The translations under genes and the position numbers were made by a program. DNA of 64,000 nt from Synechococcus sp. CC9902 (lineage in GTDB: Bacteria; Cyanobacteriota; Cyanobacteriia; PCC-6307; Cyanobiaceae): the NCBI RefSeq assembly GCF_000012505.1, contig NC_007513.1, positions 1,798,001-1,862,000 on the forward strand. Direction: 5' to 3'. Below the pieces are notes generated by a model. It was given only the letters and a program-made list of their open reading frames with translations. It was not told the origin of the DNA and searched no databases. Below are positions 1-7,541 of this stretch, one piece after another. Within the stretch, counting starts at the first letter, position 1, and every line of letters starts with the position of its first letter.

Positions 1-770
1 GGAACTTGGAACGCGAATGCTGGCCAGCGCTGCTCACCCAGGCACCGTGGAAAAAACGACTCCCCGTCATTCGCGCCAGTGGAGATCAACTTGGCCAGAT
101 CTCAAAACGTCGAGCGAAGGAGCTCGGCTTACCCAGCGATGTTCAAATCATTGCTGGAACAACAGATGCCAATGCGGCGGTGCTGGCGACTGATCCTGGC
201 GATGATGACGGAGTCACCGTGTTGGGCACCACGCTGGTGATGAAGCGCTTCACAACAGTCCCGATCAGCGGACCAGGCATCACATCTCATCGCGTCGGAG
301 GACGCTGGCTCTGCGGCGGCTCATCCAATGCTGGCGCTGGGGTGCTGCGTCAATTCTTCAGCGATGAACTGCTCACTGAACTCAGCCGGCAAATTAACCC
401 AGACACCAATAGCGGCCTTGCATTTCGCCCATTGCCGCGACCTGGCGAGCGGTTCCCAGTAGATGATCCGTCCTTGATGCCCATCCTCGAGCCACGGCCC
501 GTCAGCGATGCCTTATTTCTCCAGGGCTTATTGGAGGGACTTGCCGACATCGAAGCGCAGGGATGGCACACCTTGACGGCATTGGGAGCAAAACCACCCA
601 AACGACTGATCAGCATCGGGGGTGGCGCACGAAATCCTCAATGGCGACGCATCAGGGAACGTCGTCTAGGCGTGCCAGTGATCACATCCCAACAGCAGCC
701 AGCAGCGGGAGTTGCCCGGCTCGCTCTCGCCTGGCTCGATGCATCCAGACCATCGACTCAGCAAGGCTGA
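1..770 (+). CDS. FGGY-family carbohydrate kinase (xylulo/ribulokinase-like), 3' part
   Basis: This is the C-terminal part of a sugar kinase of the FGGY family, cut by the left edge of the window; the reading frame is open through base 1, so the TTG at 6 is not a real start. The GTTDAN segment followed by LGTT, and the GGGARNPQW segment near the end, fit the ATP-binding half of the fold. Cyanobacterial members close to this one are known as D-ribulokinases, formerly called xylulokinases. The exact sugar cannot be read from this fragment. A 148-base gap separates it from mpeE, so the two are probably not co-transcribed. Confidence 0.8.
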   Translation, partial: NLERECWPALLTQAPWKKRLPVIRASGDQLGQISKRRAKELGLPSDVQIIAGTTDANAAVLATDPGDDDGVTVLGTTLVMKRFTTVPISGPGITSHRVGGRWLCGGSSNAGAGVLRQFFSDELLTELSRQINPDTNSGLAFRPLPRPGERFPVDDPSLMPILEPRPVSDALFLQGLLEGLADIEAQGWHTLTALGAKPPKRLISIGGGARNPQWRRIRERRLGVPVITSQQQPAAGVARLALAWLDASRPSTQQG

Positions 771-918
771 AGAGAATCAGCTGTTAGAGGTCATCATTTC
801 AACGAAAACGGGCTAAAAAAATTAAGTGGCAAACATTTTGTTGCAAGCCTGGGGTATCTAGGGCCTAAATAACTTCATCGCTTTATTCTCACGCCACGAA
901 TCCTTGTAAGGCTCATTA

Positions 919-1821
919 ATGGTCGTCATCAAGCCGACACGCGATTTCACCAGTCTTGACCGCGTTTCCTACGTTGCGAACAACGCTGCGAAGCCCAGAC
1001 AAAACACCGCGATCAATTTGTATCGCAGCGAGCAGGAAAGCGGCGGTCTGATTCCTAGGAAGGGCCTTGTTGGCAAAACTCCTCTTGAGTACAAGGAAAA
1101 TCTTTGCAGGGCGACTGGAATCGGCATTGGCCCGCGAATTCATAGTGAATGTCCGTTTAGCGCCGTTGCGGATGAATTCGCCTCAACAGGAAGTGAAGCT
1201 TTAGCAGCAACGATTACGGCGGCTTATCGCCAAGTCTTTGGGAATCTTGGGCCAACCGAGAATCAGCGTTGCACCGAGCTGGAGTCCCAGCTGATGAATG
1301 GAGATATCTCGGTCCGTGATTTTGTTGCAGGTCTTGCCAAATCAGACCTCTACAAACAGAACTATTACTTCAAGGTGTCGCCAATCCGTGGCATCGAACT
1401 GAACTACAAGCATCTATTGGGACGTCCGCCGCTCAACCAGGCCGAAGTGAGCGCAGCGATCACCGTGATTGCTGAGCATGGATTCGATGGTCTTGTCGAG
1501 AAGCTCACACGGTCGGGTGAATACTTGGAAGTGTTCGGAACCGATACCGTTCCCTATCTACGCGCTTGGACCTCAGCAGCAGGTGCTTACTGCTCCACCT
1601 TCGTGAACCTCGGACGCGTCACGCCAGGGAATGCTGCTTCAGACACCACGATTGAAGGGCGTAGCCAACTGGTGATGGAATTCACGAATGCCAGACGCCT
1701 GAGCACAGCGGAGGGTGGCTACGACGTTTCAAGCTTCTCCTACTCACGGGCGATGAACGATCCAACATCTAGCTCTTTTGCCAGAATGTATGGCTCAAAA
1801 AATGCCAAATCCTGGACCTAA
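919..1821 (+). CDS. mpeE: Phycoerythrin II-associated rod linker MpeE
   Basis: A 300-residue paralogue of MpeC carrying one phycobilisome linker domain (about residues 85-230). MpeE of Synechococcus WH8102 was described as a 300-residue MpeC paralogue that carries phycourobilin, and both length and sequence type match. The segment around Cys63 (ENLCRATGIGIGPR) aligns with the Cys49 region of MpeC, the known bilin site, so Cys63 is the expected attachment residue. It lacks the C-terminal CpcD domain seen in CpeC and MpeD. The gene lies about 2 kb before tRNA-Phe, outside the main rod cluster, and ends in its own strong terminator, so it forms a single-gene unit. MpeF, MpeG and MpeH are alternative family names. 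Confidence 0.85.
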   Translation: MVVIKPTRDFTSLDRVSYVANNAAKPRQNTAINLYRSEQESGGLIPRKGLVGKTPLEYKENLCRATGIGIGPRIHSECPFSAVADEFASTGSEALAATITAAYRQVFGNLGPTENQRCTELESQLMNGDISVRDFVAGLAKSDLYKQNYYFKVSPIRGIELNYKHLLGRPPLNQAEVSAAITVIAEHGFDGLVEKLTRSGEYLEVFGTDTVPYLRAWTSAAGAYCSTFVNLGRVTPGNAASDTTIEGRSQLVMEFTNARRLSTAEGGYDVSSFSYSRAMNDPTSSSFARMYGSKNAKSWT

Positions 1822-1873
1822 ATAGGGAGTCCTAAATGACTCTCTGAAGGTCTTCATTCAAACGATTATCACC

Positions 1874-1908
1874 AAAGCATCGAGACCCTCCGGTTTCGAT
1901 GCTTTTTT
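1874..1908 (+). terminator. Rho-independent terminator of mpeE
   Basis: A perfect 10-bp stem (1874-1883 with 1896-1905) with a 12-base loop, followed by a run of T. It lies 53 bases after the mpeE stop codon. Confidence 0.85.
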
Positions 1909-1921
1909 GAATTTTATCCCC

Positions 1922-2041
1922 ATGGCCATGCCAACAAAACCCCAAGAGGTCCTCTCCCTGCTGTTGTTTGTGGCGCTGTCGTGCTACGTCGCATTTAGCG
2001 GCATCCGACTTGGAGCCCTCCTTTGGCAACGGTTTAGCTAA
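1922..2041 (+). CDS. 39-residue single-span membrane peptide
   Basis: A short open frame starting at ATG 1922 (or ATG 1928) and ending with TAA. The protein starts MAMPTKPQEVL and then has about 20 hydrophobic residues (LSLLLFVALSCYVAFSGI), followed by a short basic tail, the pattern of a one-helix thylakoid subunit. It sits between the mpeE terminator and the DUF2470 gene, 26 bases before the latter. Small subunits of photosystems, cytochrome b6f or NDH-1 have this size and shape, but I do not recognise which, if any, this is. It could also be chance. Confidence 0.5.
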   Translation: MAMPTKPQEVLSLLLFVALSCYVAFSGIRLGALLWQRFS

Positions 2042-2067
2042 GACAAAAACTTTTTAGACAACTCACC

Positions 2068-2337
2068 ATGCCTGCCGATCCCCTCACCACCGCTGTAAGT
2101 ACTCGCATTTGTACTCACATGAACGATGACCACGCTGAGGCTGTTTTGGATTACGCCCGCCACTACGGCGGCATCGAGTCCCCTGAATCAGCTCGAATGG
2201 TGGCGGTGACGCCGAATTCCATGGAATTGGAAGTGGATGGGAGCAGCCTGCAAATCCCCTTCGACCACACCCTCACCGACAGCGAGGATGCTCACCGCAC
2301 ATTGGTAGCCATGTTGCGTGCCATGCCAAAAGCCTGA
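2068..2337 (+). CDS. DUF2470-type small haem-handling-like protein
   Basis: An 89-residue soluble protein resembling the DUF2470 domain found at the C-terminus of HugZ-like haem-utilisation proteins and of plant DRI1-like proteins. The motif HMNDDHAEAVLDYARHYGG near residues 17-35 is the hallmark, with two histidines and acidic residues. Cyanobacteria often carry it as a stand-alone gene. The role is not established; the family suggests binding or handling of haem or related tetrapyrroles. It precedes comF by 52 bases on the same strand. Confidence 0.7.
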   Translation: MPADPLTTAVSTRICTHMNDDHAEAVLDYARHYGGIESPESARMVAVTPNSMELEVDGSSLQIPFDHTLTDSEDAHRTLVAMLRAMPKA

Positions 2338-2389
2338 TCTGCACGGGAGCGGGGAACACTGATATCCCCCGTCAGAACCACAGTTTCCA

Positions 2390-3091
2390 ATGCACTTTGC
2401 TGAAGGCACTGGATCAAGCGGCGCAGTGATTCAGGCACTACTCCAGGCTGCTCAATCCTTCCTGATTCAACCGTCTTGTCCCATCTGCCGAGCGAGTCTC
2501 GGGGAGGGCCATCCGCCCATGGTCGCTGCCGAGCATTGGCCATGCTGCCTTTGCGCCGAGGAGTACGCCCTCGGCGGATCAGATACCAGCGGAACTGAGC
2601 CTCTTCCATGGAAAGCACTCGGCACCTATCAAGATCGGTTCCGACAACTCGTGCTGAAGATCAAACAGCAGCCTCAAAGCCGCACTGGTCGGGCAGTGAT
2701 TCAGCTGCTTGCCAAGGTTCACCCTCTCCCAAAAGGAGTTCTCTTGGTCCCGATTCCAAGCTGGAAAAAGAAGCGTGGCAACCCTCTCCCAAATCTGATT
2801 GCTGCAGGCTTTGGGCAGCCCAGCACAATGCTGCTGCACCGGACTCGGGCTGGACTTAGTCAGCATCACCTCAATCGATCCATGCGAATGCACAACCTGA
2901 AAGGCGCCTTTCACGCAGCCCCCGCCCCACAAACATCCCTGCAGTCGAAAACAACGGTTTGGCTGGTGGACGACATTCTCACGACTGGTGCAACCGCCTT
3001 GGCTGCTCAAAAAGCCCTGAACAAAGCCGGACATCCGGTCGGAGGAATCATCTGTTTAGGACGTACACCAGCGAAACGCCTCGGGCGGTGA
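2390..3091 (+). CDS. comF: ComF-family phosphoribosyltransferase-like protein
   Basis: A 233-residue ComF-type protein. An N-terminal zinc-ribbon-like part has CPIC near residue 31 and CCLC near residue 51. The C-terminal half is a type I phosphoribosyltransferase fold with the PRPP-binding loop VWLVDDILTTGAT near residue 190. ComF proteins are linked to DNA uptake in competent bacteria and are present in many cyanobacteria; the catalytic role is unclear. The ATG at 2390 is used, but a GTG at 2427 is possible. It is followed by tRNA-Phe. Confidence 0.8.
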   Translation: MHFAEGTGSSGAVIQALLQAAQSFLIQPSCPICRASLGEGHPPMVAAEHWPCCLCAEEYALGGSDTSGTEPLPWKALGTYQDRFRQLVLKIKQQPQSRTGRAVIQLLAKVHPLPKGVLLVPIPSWKKKRGNPLPNLIAAGFGQPSTMLLHRTRAGLSQHHLNRSMRMHNLKGAFHAAPAPQTSLQSKTTVWLVDDILTTGATALAAQKALNKAGHPVGGIICLGRTPAKRLGR

Positions 3092-3121
3092 TTTAAGATT
3101 GCGACGTCGCGAAAGCGGCTA

Positions 3122-3194
3122 GCCGGGATAGCTCAGTTGGTAGAGCAGGCGACTGAAAATCGCCGTGTCCCCAGTTCAAATCTGGGTCCTGGCA
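3122..3194 (+). tRNA. tRNA-Phe (GAA)
   Basis: A full cloverleaf: acceptor strand GCCGGGA, D-arm GCTCAGTTGG, anticodon loop with GAA, and T-arm with GTTCAAATC. CCA is not encoded. This tRNA marks the left end of the phycobilisome rod region, and its 3' half is repeated at 4551-4594. Confidence 0.97.
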
Positions 3195-3205
3195 TTTCCC
3201 TAAAC

Positions 3206-3266
3206 GCCATGCAAGGCACGTCATCGCAACAGAATCGTTGTGATGACGTGCCATTGCTATTTGGCA
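3206..3266. repeat. Strong inverted repeat just after tRNA-Phe
   Basis: A near-perfect stem: 3215-3230 pairs with 3237-3252 (16 pairs, one of them G-T) around a 6-base loop, and pairing continues for 4 more bases (3211-3214 with 3254-3257) past a one-base bulge. It starts about 20 bases after the tRNA end. There is no T-run after it, so it is not a typical terminator. Confidence 0.8.
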
Positions 3267-3625
3267 TCCTTCGACAAATCCGCCAATTGGGTAGGCGCTG
3301 GAGGATTGTTCAAGAGTCTTCAATCACAAGAGAAACCAGAACTCCCCGACAAGCACAAAAAAGGGAGGCCTCCCCAGACCTCCCCAAGTTCGACGCATCC
3401 CCGTTCCCAAGGACAGTTCAATTGTTGTGTATCACCAAGAACTTTTTTGTAGGGACGGACACCTGATGACTTTCATTCCAAATCATCCATTCATTCATGT
3501 TCGTACCACTTGGGCATGACTGGTCCGAACTGAGAACAAATCCGGACGTCTTTGAGTCCGGTAAAAATCGTTGCTGATTCTCAACCAGAGCGCACCTATA
3601 CAGGCATCAGATGGTTGTTATCACA
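3267..3625. other. Intergenic stretch, no gene recognised
   Basis: Only short frames without recognisable features are present. A 12-bp palindrome GGGAGGCCTCCC lies at 3365-3376, preceded by a run of A. On the reverse strand this would read as a hairpin followed by T, but no gene that it would serve is apparent. Confidence 0.5.
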
Positions 3626-3808
3626 ATGGATCAGAGCGATACGAAGCATCTCCAGAAGACCCTCAAGCGACAACTCTGGAGCGAAGCAGGTCTATGGATG
3701 CAAGACAGAGCGCAAACTCTTTGGGACAGCGGGATGCCTGATGAAGCCGCGGCGCTCTACTCAGAGTTTGCCCGAGGCCCCGCGATGGAACAAGCATCCG
3801 GAAAGTGA
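3626..3808 (+). CDS. Hypothetical small protein (60 residues)
   Basis: A short frame whose product starts MDQSDTKHLQ (ATG 3626; an upstream GTG or ATG in frame is possible). The middle part WMQDRAQTLWDSGMPDEAA resembles a single amphipathic helix pair, but no family is recognised. It lies in the gene-poor stretch between tRNA-Phe and its partial copy. No clear ribosome-binding site is seen, so the coding status is uncertain. Confidence 0.4.
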   Translation: MDQSDTKHLQKTLKRQLWSEAGLWMQDRAQTLWDSGMPDEAAALYSEFARGPAMEQASGK

Positions 3809-3857
3809 CCATCCTCCGACGACCCAGGTTTGGCATGTCCCTAGAGCGCTCATCTCG

Positions 3858-4052
3858 TTAATCGATTTCAGGTCGACGACGTCCAGCATGAATCGTTGCC
3901 ACCTCAGTGATCGACTCGATCACCAAATGCTTTCTCCAATCCTGGGAAGCATTGAGCAACTCATCGAAATCCTCAGCGGTCAACTTCTCTGCAAGGCCAC
4001 CAAGAGTGCCCTTGATGGCGCACTTGAAGATCACTTCCTGCTCATAGTTCAT
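3858..4052 (-). CDS. Hypothetical small protein (64 residues)
   Basis: A reverse-strand frame with product start MNYEQEVIFK (ATG at 4052; an upstream in-frame start at 4091 adds a low-complexity tail). The segment GTLGGLAEKLTAEDFDELLN looks like ordinary helical protein, and the composition is plausible for a real gene. No family is recognised. It lies between tRNA-Phe and the tRNA remnant, so it may be accessory cargo. Confidence 0.45.
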   Translation of the reverse strand: MNYEQEVIFKCAIKGTLGGLAEKLTAEDFDELLNASQDWRKHLVIESITEVATIHAGRRRPEID

Positions 4053-4091
4053 TGGGCTATCGCTGCTGCTTCCATTCTGTCGAGGAAGCAT

Positions 4092-4550
4092 TCAGCCAAC
4101 CTCGTAAGCCCAAAAAAAAGAGGCCCCCTCCCACAGGTTCCTCTTAAAACGTCTTTAATTGGCGATCCCGTCCAAGGAAACGCTTCACACAAGTTAATGG
4201 CAGTGTTACAAATCATTGAGGCTTTGTGGTCCAGTGACGCATCTGGCTTTAACCGAGCAACTCACGGTTGCTTCCCAGGCAAAACCGACAAAGTATCAGC
4301 CTCTTGAAAACTTGCGACCCTCGCTTCCCCTGACCTATCCGACGAGGGGGAATCATGGGCGATGTCCTGATGTTTGATGGCGCGCATTCAAGCGAGGAAT
4401 AGAGTCATGGCCCCGTGTCACCCTCCAGGAGTGACCGTACGACTGCTCGGCAAACCTCAAGGTCTGACCCTGCGGCCTAAAAGCAGCCAGACAACGCCCT
4501 CCAAGGTGTTTTCTGTACAGCTTCTAAACCGATTTGAATGCTTTAAGGGC
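4092..4550. other. Intergenic stretch, no gene recognised
   Basis: I see no convincing gene here. One weak forward frame (4374-4571) runs into the tRNA remnant and has a product rich in P, Q and S with no family resemblance. The composition is mixed and there are no clear repeats. Confidence 0.5.
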
Positions 4551-4594
4551 GAAATTGTCGTAGAGCCCTAGTTCAAATCAGGTTCCTGGCACCA
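4551..4594 (+). pseudogene. Degenerate 3' half of tRNA-Phe (possible attachment-site scar)
   Basis: The stretch from 4565 matches the 3' end of the tRNA-Phe gene. The shared core is AGTTCAAATC, then a mismatched T-stem, then TCCTGGCA, here followed by CCA. Similarity extends weakly back to the GAAA of the anticodon loop at 4551. The T-stem differs at about three positions and the 5' half is absent, so it cannot be a working tRNA. It is in the same orientation as the intact gene 1.4 kb upstream, the pattern left when an element integrates into a tRNA 3' end. Confidence 0.7.
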
Positions 4595-4612
4595 AATGAT
4601 GCTGAATTAATT

Positions 4613-4852
4613 GTGTCCTTCGTGGCGGCCAATGCAGATAGCGACCGCGTTTTTAATAATGCGGACAGCTTCGCCATGGTGTTTGATCGCACCTGGAAAA
4701 GGTTGAGTGATTCCAGCGACGCATCAAGCTCGCCGGATGAACGGATCAAAGCTGTGCTCGAAGCTATGGCTGATCATCCGTTTGTGATTAGCTCCCCTGA
4801 GATGGCCCAACAGGTCGCCATCTTCAGGATTCGTTTGCTGGATTTGTCTTAA
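4613..4852 (+). CDS. Hypothetical protein (79 residues)
   Basis: Starts with GTG 19 bases after the tRNA remnant. The product (MSFVAANADSDRVFNNADSF...) is polar and probably helical, with no recognised domain, signal peptide or membrane span. It converges on the reverse-strand gene ending at 4854, one base apart, which supports both stop codons as real gene ends. The function is unknown. Confidence 0.5.
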   Translation: MSFVAANADSDRVFNNADSFAMVFDRTWKRLSDSSDASSSPDERIKAVLEAMADHPFVISSPEMAQQVAIFRIRLLDLS

Positions 4853-4853
4853 T

Positions 4854-5363
4854 TCAAGCGGACAACAAATCAATCTGAGGATCATCCACATATTCCATCT
4901 CGTCGTCAGAAGCTGCCTCGATTGGCATCTCACCGGACGGTAAGACTGCTTCGATGGACTGATCTTCAAACGACTGATCTTCAGATGGTTGATCATCGGT
5001 GCGCTGACCTTCAATTTTCTCCTCGATGACGGCCTCAGGCTTGAAAGGCACGACTGTTGAAGGAGTCAACCGGTTACGGAGCGAACGCACTTTCAACTCA
5101 CTGGCAGACAACAATTCACCAGCCTGCTCAGCGTGCTCGAAATCTGTCTCTGCATCGAGTTGCTGACCTTCGAGCAACTGCAGACGCTCTTCCAAGTCCA
5201 GGACTCGTTCCACTAAAACTTCAACCACTTCGCTAAGACCCAGCAGCTGGACGCAGAGCTGCTGTTCGAACTCGGACCGCAGGGAGGACTTAGCCACCAG
5301 AGACAACCTCGTTTCGAGTATTTCGCTGATGGTATCGATGATGAACCTACTGTCCACGCCCAC
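4854..5363 (-). CDS. Hypothetical protein with helical N-terminus and acidic repeat tail
   Basis: A 169-residue protein. Residues about 1-80 are predicted helical, with a leucine- and valine-rich stretch (LLGLSEVVEVLVERVLDLEE) that looks like a coiled coil. Residues about 115-169 are very acidic and include a five-residue repeat of the type DDQPS/EDQSF/EDQSI. There is no signal peptide or membrane span. It lies at the left edge of the rod region. No family is recognised. An oligomeric scaffold-like role is possible, but this is only inferred from shape. Confidence 0.6.
   Translation of the reverse strand: MGVDSRFIIDTISEILETRLSLVAKSSLRSEFEQQLCVQLLGLSEVVEVLVERVLDLEERLQLLEGQQLDAETDFEHAEQAGELLSASELKVRSLRNRLTPSTVVPFKPEAVIEEKIEGQRTDDQPSEDQSFEDQSIEAVLPSGEMPIEAASDDEMEYVDDPQIDLLSA
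4957..5016. repeat. Four tandem 15-bp units inside a coding gene
   Basis: The units start at 4957, 4972, 4987 and 5002. The first two differ at a few positions (GACTGATCTTCAAAC and GACTGATCTTCAGAT), and the last two are more diverged. The 15-bp period keeps the frame and encodes five-residue repeats in the acidic tail of the reverse-strand gene. Confidence 0.75.
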
Positions 5364-5530
5364 TGGCAGAACAAGTTCCCGATAACGGGCAACACATCAA
5401 CGAGTCGTCACGCCTTCTTCTGAACTTTTGTATCTCTGAAGTGAAGTCGTTGATTGAATAAAGCGTTACCAATCAGTGGAACGTCTACCCAACTGGCCTA
5501 CAGTCATTACCAAAAGATATAGACCGACCG

Positions 5531-6175
5531 ATGCCAAGGATAAAGACCGGGATAAAAATAGCCTTGATCACTATATTATTGATTCTAATAGTATATTATC
5601 TACAAAAATATGGGATTGAGCCCCTTAAAGAAGCAGTGCAGAGTATGGGCATTTGGGCCCCACTCGGAATAGCACTTCTTCGCGGGATTAGCATCGTTTT
5701 ACCGGCATTACCCAGCTCGGTTTATTCCTTACTCGCCGGCTCATTACTGGGATTTGAAACTGGCTACCTAACTATTATTTTTGCCGATCTTGTGTTTTGC
5801 AACGCAGCATTTTTTATTGCGAGAATTTGGGGACGTTCTCCCGTAAGTCGCCTGGTAGGCCACAAGGCTATGGAGCGGATTGATGGGTTCAGCCAGAATC
5901 AACTGGAAGGGAATTTCTTTCTCATGACAGGCCTATTAATGACTGGCTTGTTTGATTTTTTAAGTTATGCGATTGGCATCAGCCAAACCCGTTGGAGAAT
6001 TTTTGCTCCAGCCCTTGTGATCAGCGTATTAATCAGTGACTCAATCCTAGTTGCCGTCGGTGCTGGGGTTACACAGGGAGCAAGCGTGATGCTGGGCATT
6101 GCCTTGCTTGCCATGTTTGCCTTGGCAACACTCACGGGATTACTAAAGAAGAAATCAGTCGAAACAAACGATTGA
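5531..6175 (+). CDS. VTT-domain (TVP38/TMEM64, DedA-like) membrane protein
   Basis: A 214-residue integral membrane protein with about five hydrophobic segments; the first (residues 9-25) is a signal-anchor. The central segment LLRGISIVLPALPSSVYSLLAGSL, with a proline-rich re-entrant-like motif, followed by LGFETGYLTI, fits the VTT (SNARE-associated) domain. Family members act in membrane homeostasis and lipid transport; substrates are not known for this one. The gene is AT-rich compared with genes right of 31 kb. It is the first larger gene of the rod region and shows no obvious link to pigment function. Confidence 0.75.
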   Translation: MPRIKTGIKIALITILLILIVYYLQKYGIEPLKEAVQSMGIWAPLGIALLRGISIVLPALPSSVYSLLAGSLLGFETGYLTIIFADLVFCNAAFFIARIWGRSPVSRLVGHKAMERIDGFSQNQLEGNFFLMTGLLMTGLFDFLSYAIGISQTRWRIFAPALVISVLISDSILVAVGAGVTQGASVMLGIALLAMFALATLTGLLKKKSVETND

Positions 6176-6461
6176 CGAGGGAAACAATCATCAATCCCGA
6201 CAAGCAAGATTCGCGAAATCGTAAATTTCCCAAAAATTATTTTGAGAGAAAATATGGAAGCTTTATCAATATGAGTTGCCATCATTCGTCACCCCAATAA
6301 ATATCAAAAATTACTTTCCACGAAATACCGTTGGGCAAGTACTTCCTCAGATAAAGACTTCAATCACACCAAGCCATTGACCCACCGCGATTTGTAATGC
6401 GACAAGTTCAAAGGGAAAGCCCCGCGGCACTGGTTAAATGAACGACTTCTGATCAGTGCGG

Positions 6462-6887
6462 ATGAGCTGTCTCGCAGATCCAAGAATCGAGGCACTTCAA
6501 GAGCATGCCGATGCCAACGGAGAGCTGAGTTTCCCTGCAGGTCCTGACTGCTTTCGCATCAACTTGCGAGACGAAAACATTGAGCTCTGGCAGGAAACAT
6601 TTGAACAAATCATCAGTCCAGCCAACCTTCTGCTGGCCTGCGCAGACAATGAAGGTGATCTCTTTGATACGACGCTTACCTGGGTCGTGGGGTCTGCAAT
6701 CCGTGGCACCAGCATCGGTTCCGCAACTGAAGCGCAGCAACTCCTGAAAGCCATGGGATTGTCCAATGAAGTGGCGCAGATCGCGATCGAACATTGCCCA
6801 GGATTAGGGGAAAACCTTGTCTGGGCTTTTTATCTAGAGCGGCAAGGTGGGCTCATTGCCACTCCCGTTTCGTCCTTTCAGGCCTGA
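6462..6887 (+). CDS. Conserved-looking hypothetical upstream of aplA
   Basis: A 141-residue soluble protein starting MSCLADPRIE (ATG 6462; GTG 6456 is also in frame). It has no recognised domain, signal peptide or membrane span. The gene ends 9 bases before aplA on the same strand, so the two are probably co-transcribed. The mix of charged and hydrophobic residues is that of a normal globular protein. Its place suggests a role linked to AplA or rod assembly, but that is inference from position alone. Confidence 0.65.
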   Translation: MSCLADPRIEALQEHADANGELSFPAGPDCFRINLRDENIELWQETFEQIISPANLLLACADNEGDLFDTTLTWVVGSAIRGTSIGSATEAQQLLKAMGLSNEVAQIAIEHCPGLGENLVWAFYLERQGGLIATPVSSFQA

Positions 6888-6896
6888 TCAAAGACG

Positions 6897-7469
6897 ATGC
6901 CAAATAATCTGGAGCTGAAGCAGTTGATCGCATCAGCTCAGGTGTTGGGTCTACAGAACGATTCTTCTCTTCCAGCTTTTGATCGCCAAATTTTGCGAAT
7001 GGCGGATGAAGAGAAACGCGCCCTATCACCCACAGAAATCCAACACATTTGTCAAACCTCGAAGGTTGATGCTCAGCTCATCGAGCAGCTCCAGAGCCAA
7101 GCCAATCACCTGGTGCAGCAAGCACGTGAGTTCCTTGTAAAAGAGCAGCCGCATCTCGTTCAATCGGGCGGTGCGCTTTTCCCATCAGAACGGGCTGAGG
7201 CCTGCTGGAGAGACTGCTGGCAGTTCTTTCGCGTGATCGTTTATGCCATTGCGTGCAAACGCCCCCTGTTCACAGACGCAGAAGGAATGGGAGCTTTGCG
7301 TGCCCTATACGCCCACGTCGGGGTGCCGATCGAAGGTCTCAATATTGCCCTCAAACAGCTGAAAGTCCTTTCAAGACAGGAGATTTCAGGCGCAATCGAA
7401 GCTCCACTCCTTAGCGAATCATTTGGGCACTTGCTCGAGGAACTCAACAAAACTGGCGTTAAGTCCTGA
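6897..7469 (+). CDS. aplA: Allophycocyanin-like protein AplA
   Basis: A 190-residue protein with a phycobiliprotein-like globin fold, more diverged than any true antenna subunit. The segment ACWRDCWQFF holds Cys103 in the same context (C-x-R-D) as the alpha-84/beta-82 bilin cysteine of phycobiliproteins, and RALYAHVGVP matches the helix that follows in that family. AplA-type genes are known in marine Synechococcus phycobilisome clusters and in other cyanobacteria as allophycocyanin-like proteins of unsettled role, possibly photosensory. It lies between a hypothetical gene and the cpcL-type linker on the same strand. A second cysteine at 107 is close enough to matter chemically. Confidence 0.75.
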   Translation: MPNNLELKQLIASAQVLGLQNDSSLPAFDRQILRMADEEKRALSPTEIQHICQTSKVDAQLIEQLQSQANHLVQQAREFLVKEQPHLVQSGGALFPSERAEACWRDCWQFFRVIVYAIACKRPLFTDAEGMGALRALYAHVGVPIEGLNIALKQLKVLSRQEISGAIEAPLLSESFGHLLEELNKTGVKS

Positions 7470-7541
7470 TACGAAATTCGTTCAAATCCCGGAGAAAGGA
7501 ACGAAGATCGCCAACGAGTATTTTTACCCATCGTCATTTCA

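Noticed and set aside
3365-3376. 12-bp palindrome with a preceding A-run as a terminator
   Set aside because: It would work only for a reverse-strand gene, and none is convincing upstream on that strand; the loop would be too short in the simplest form.
4374-4571. Forward frame of 65 residues before the tRNA remnant
   Set aside because: The product has no family features and the end of the frame is made of tRNA-derived sequence.
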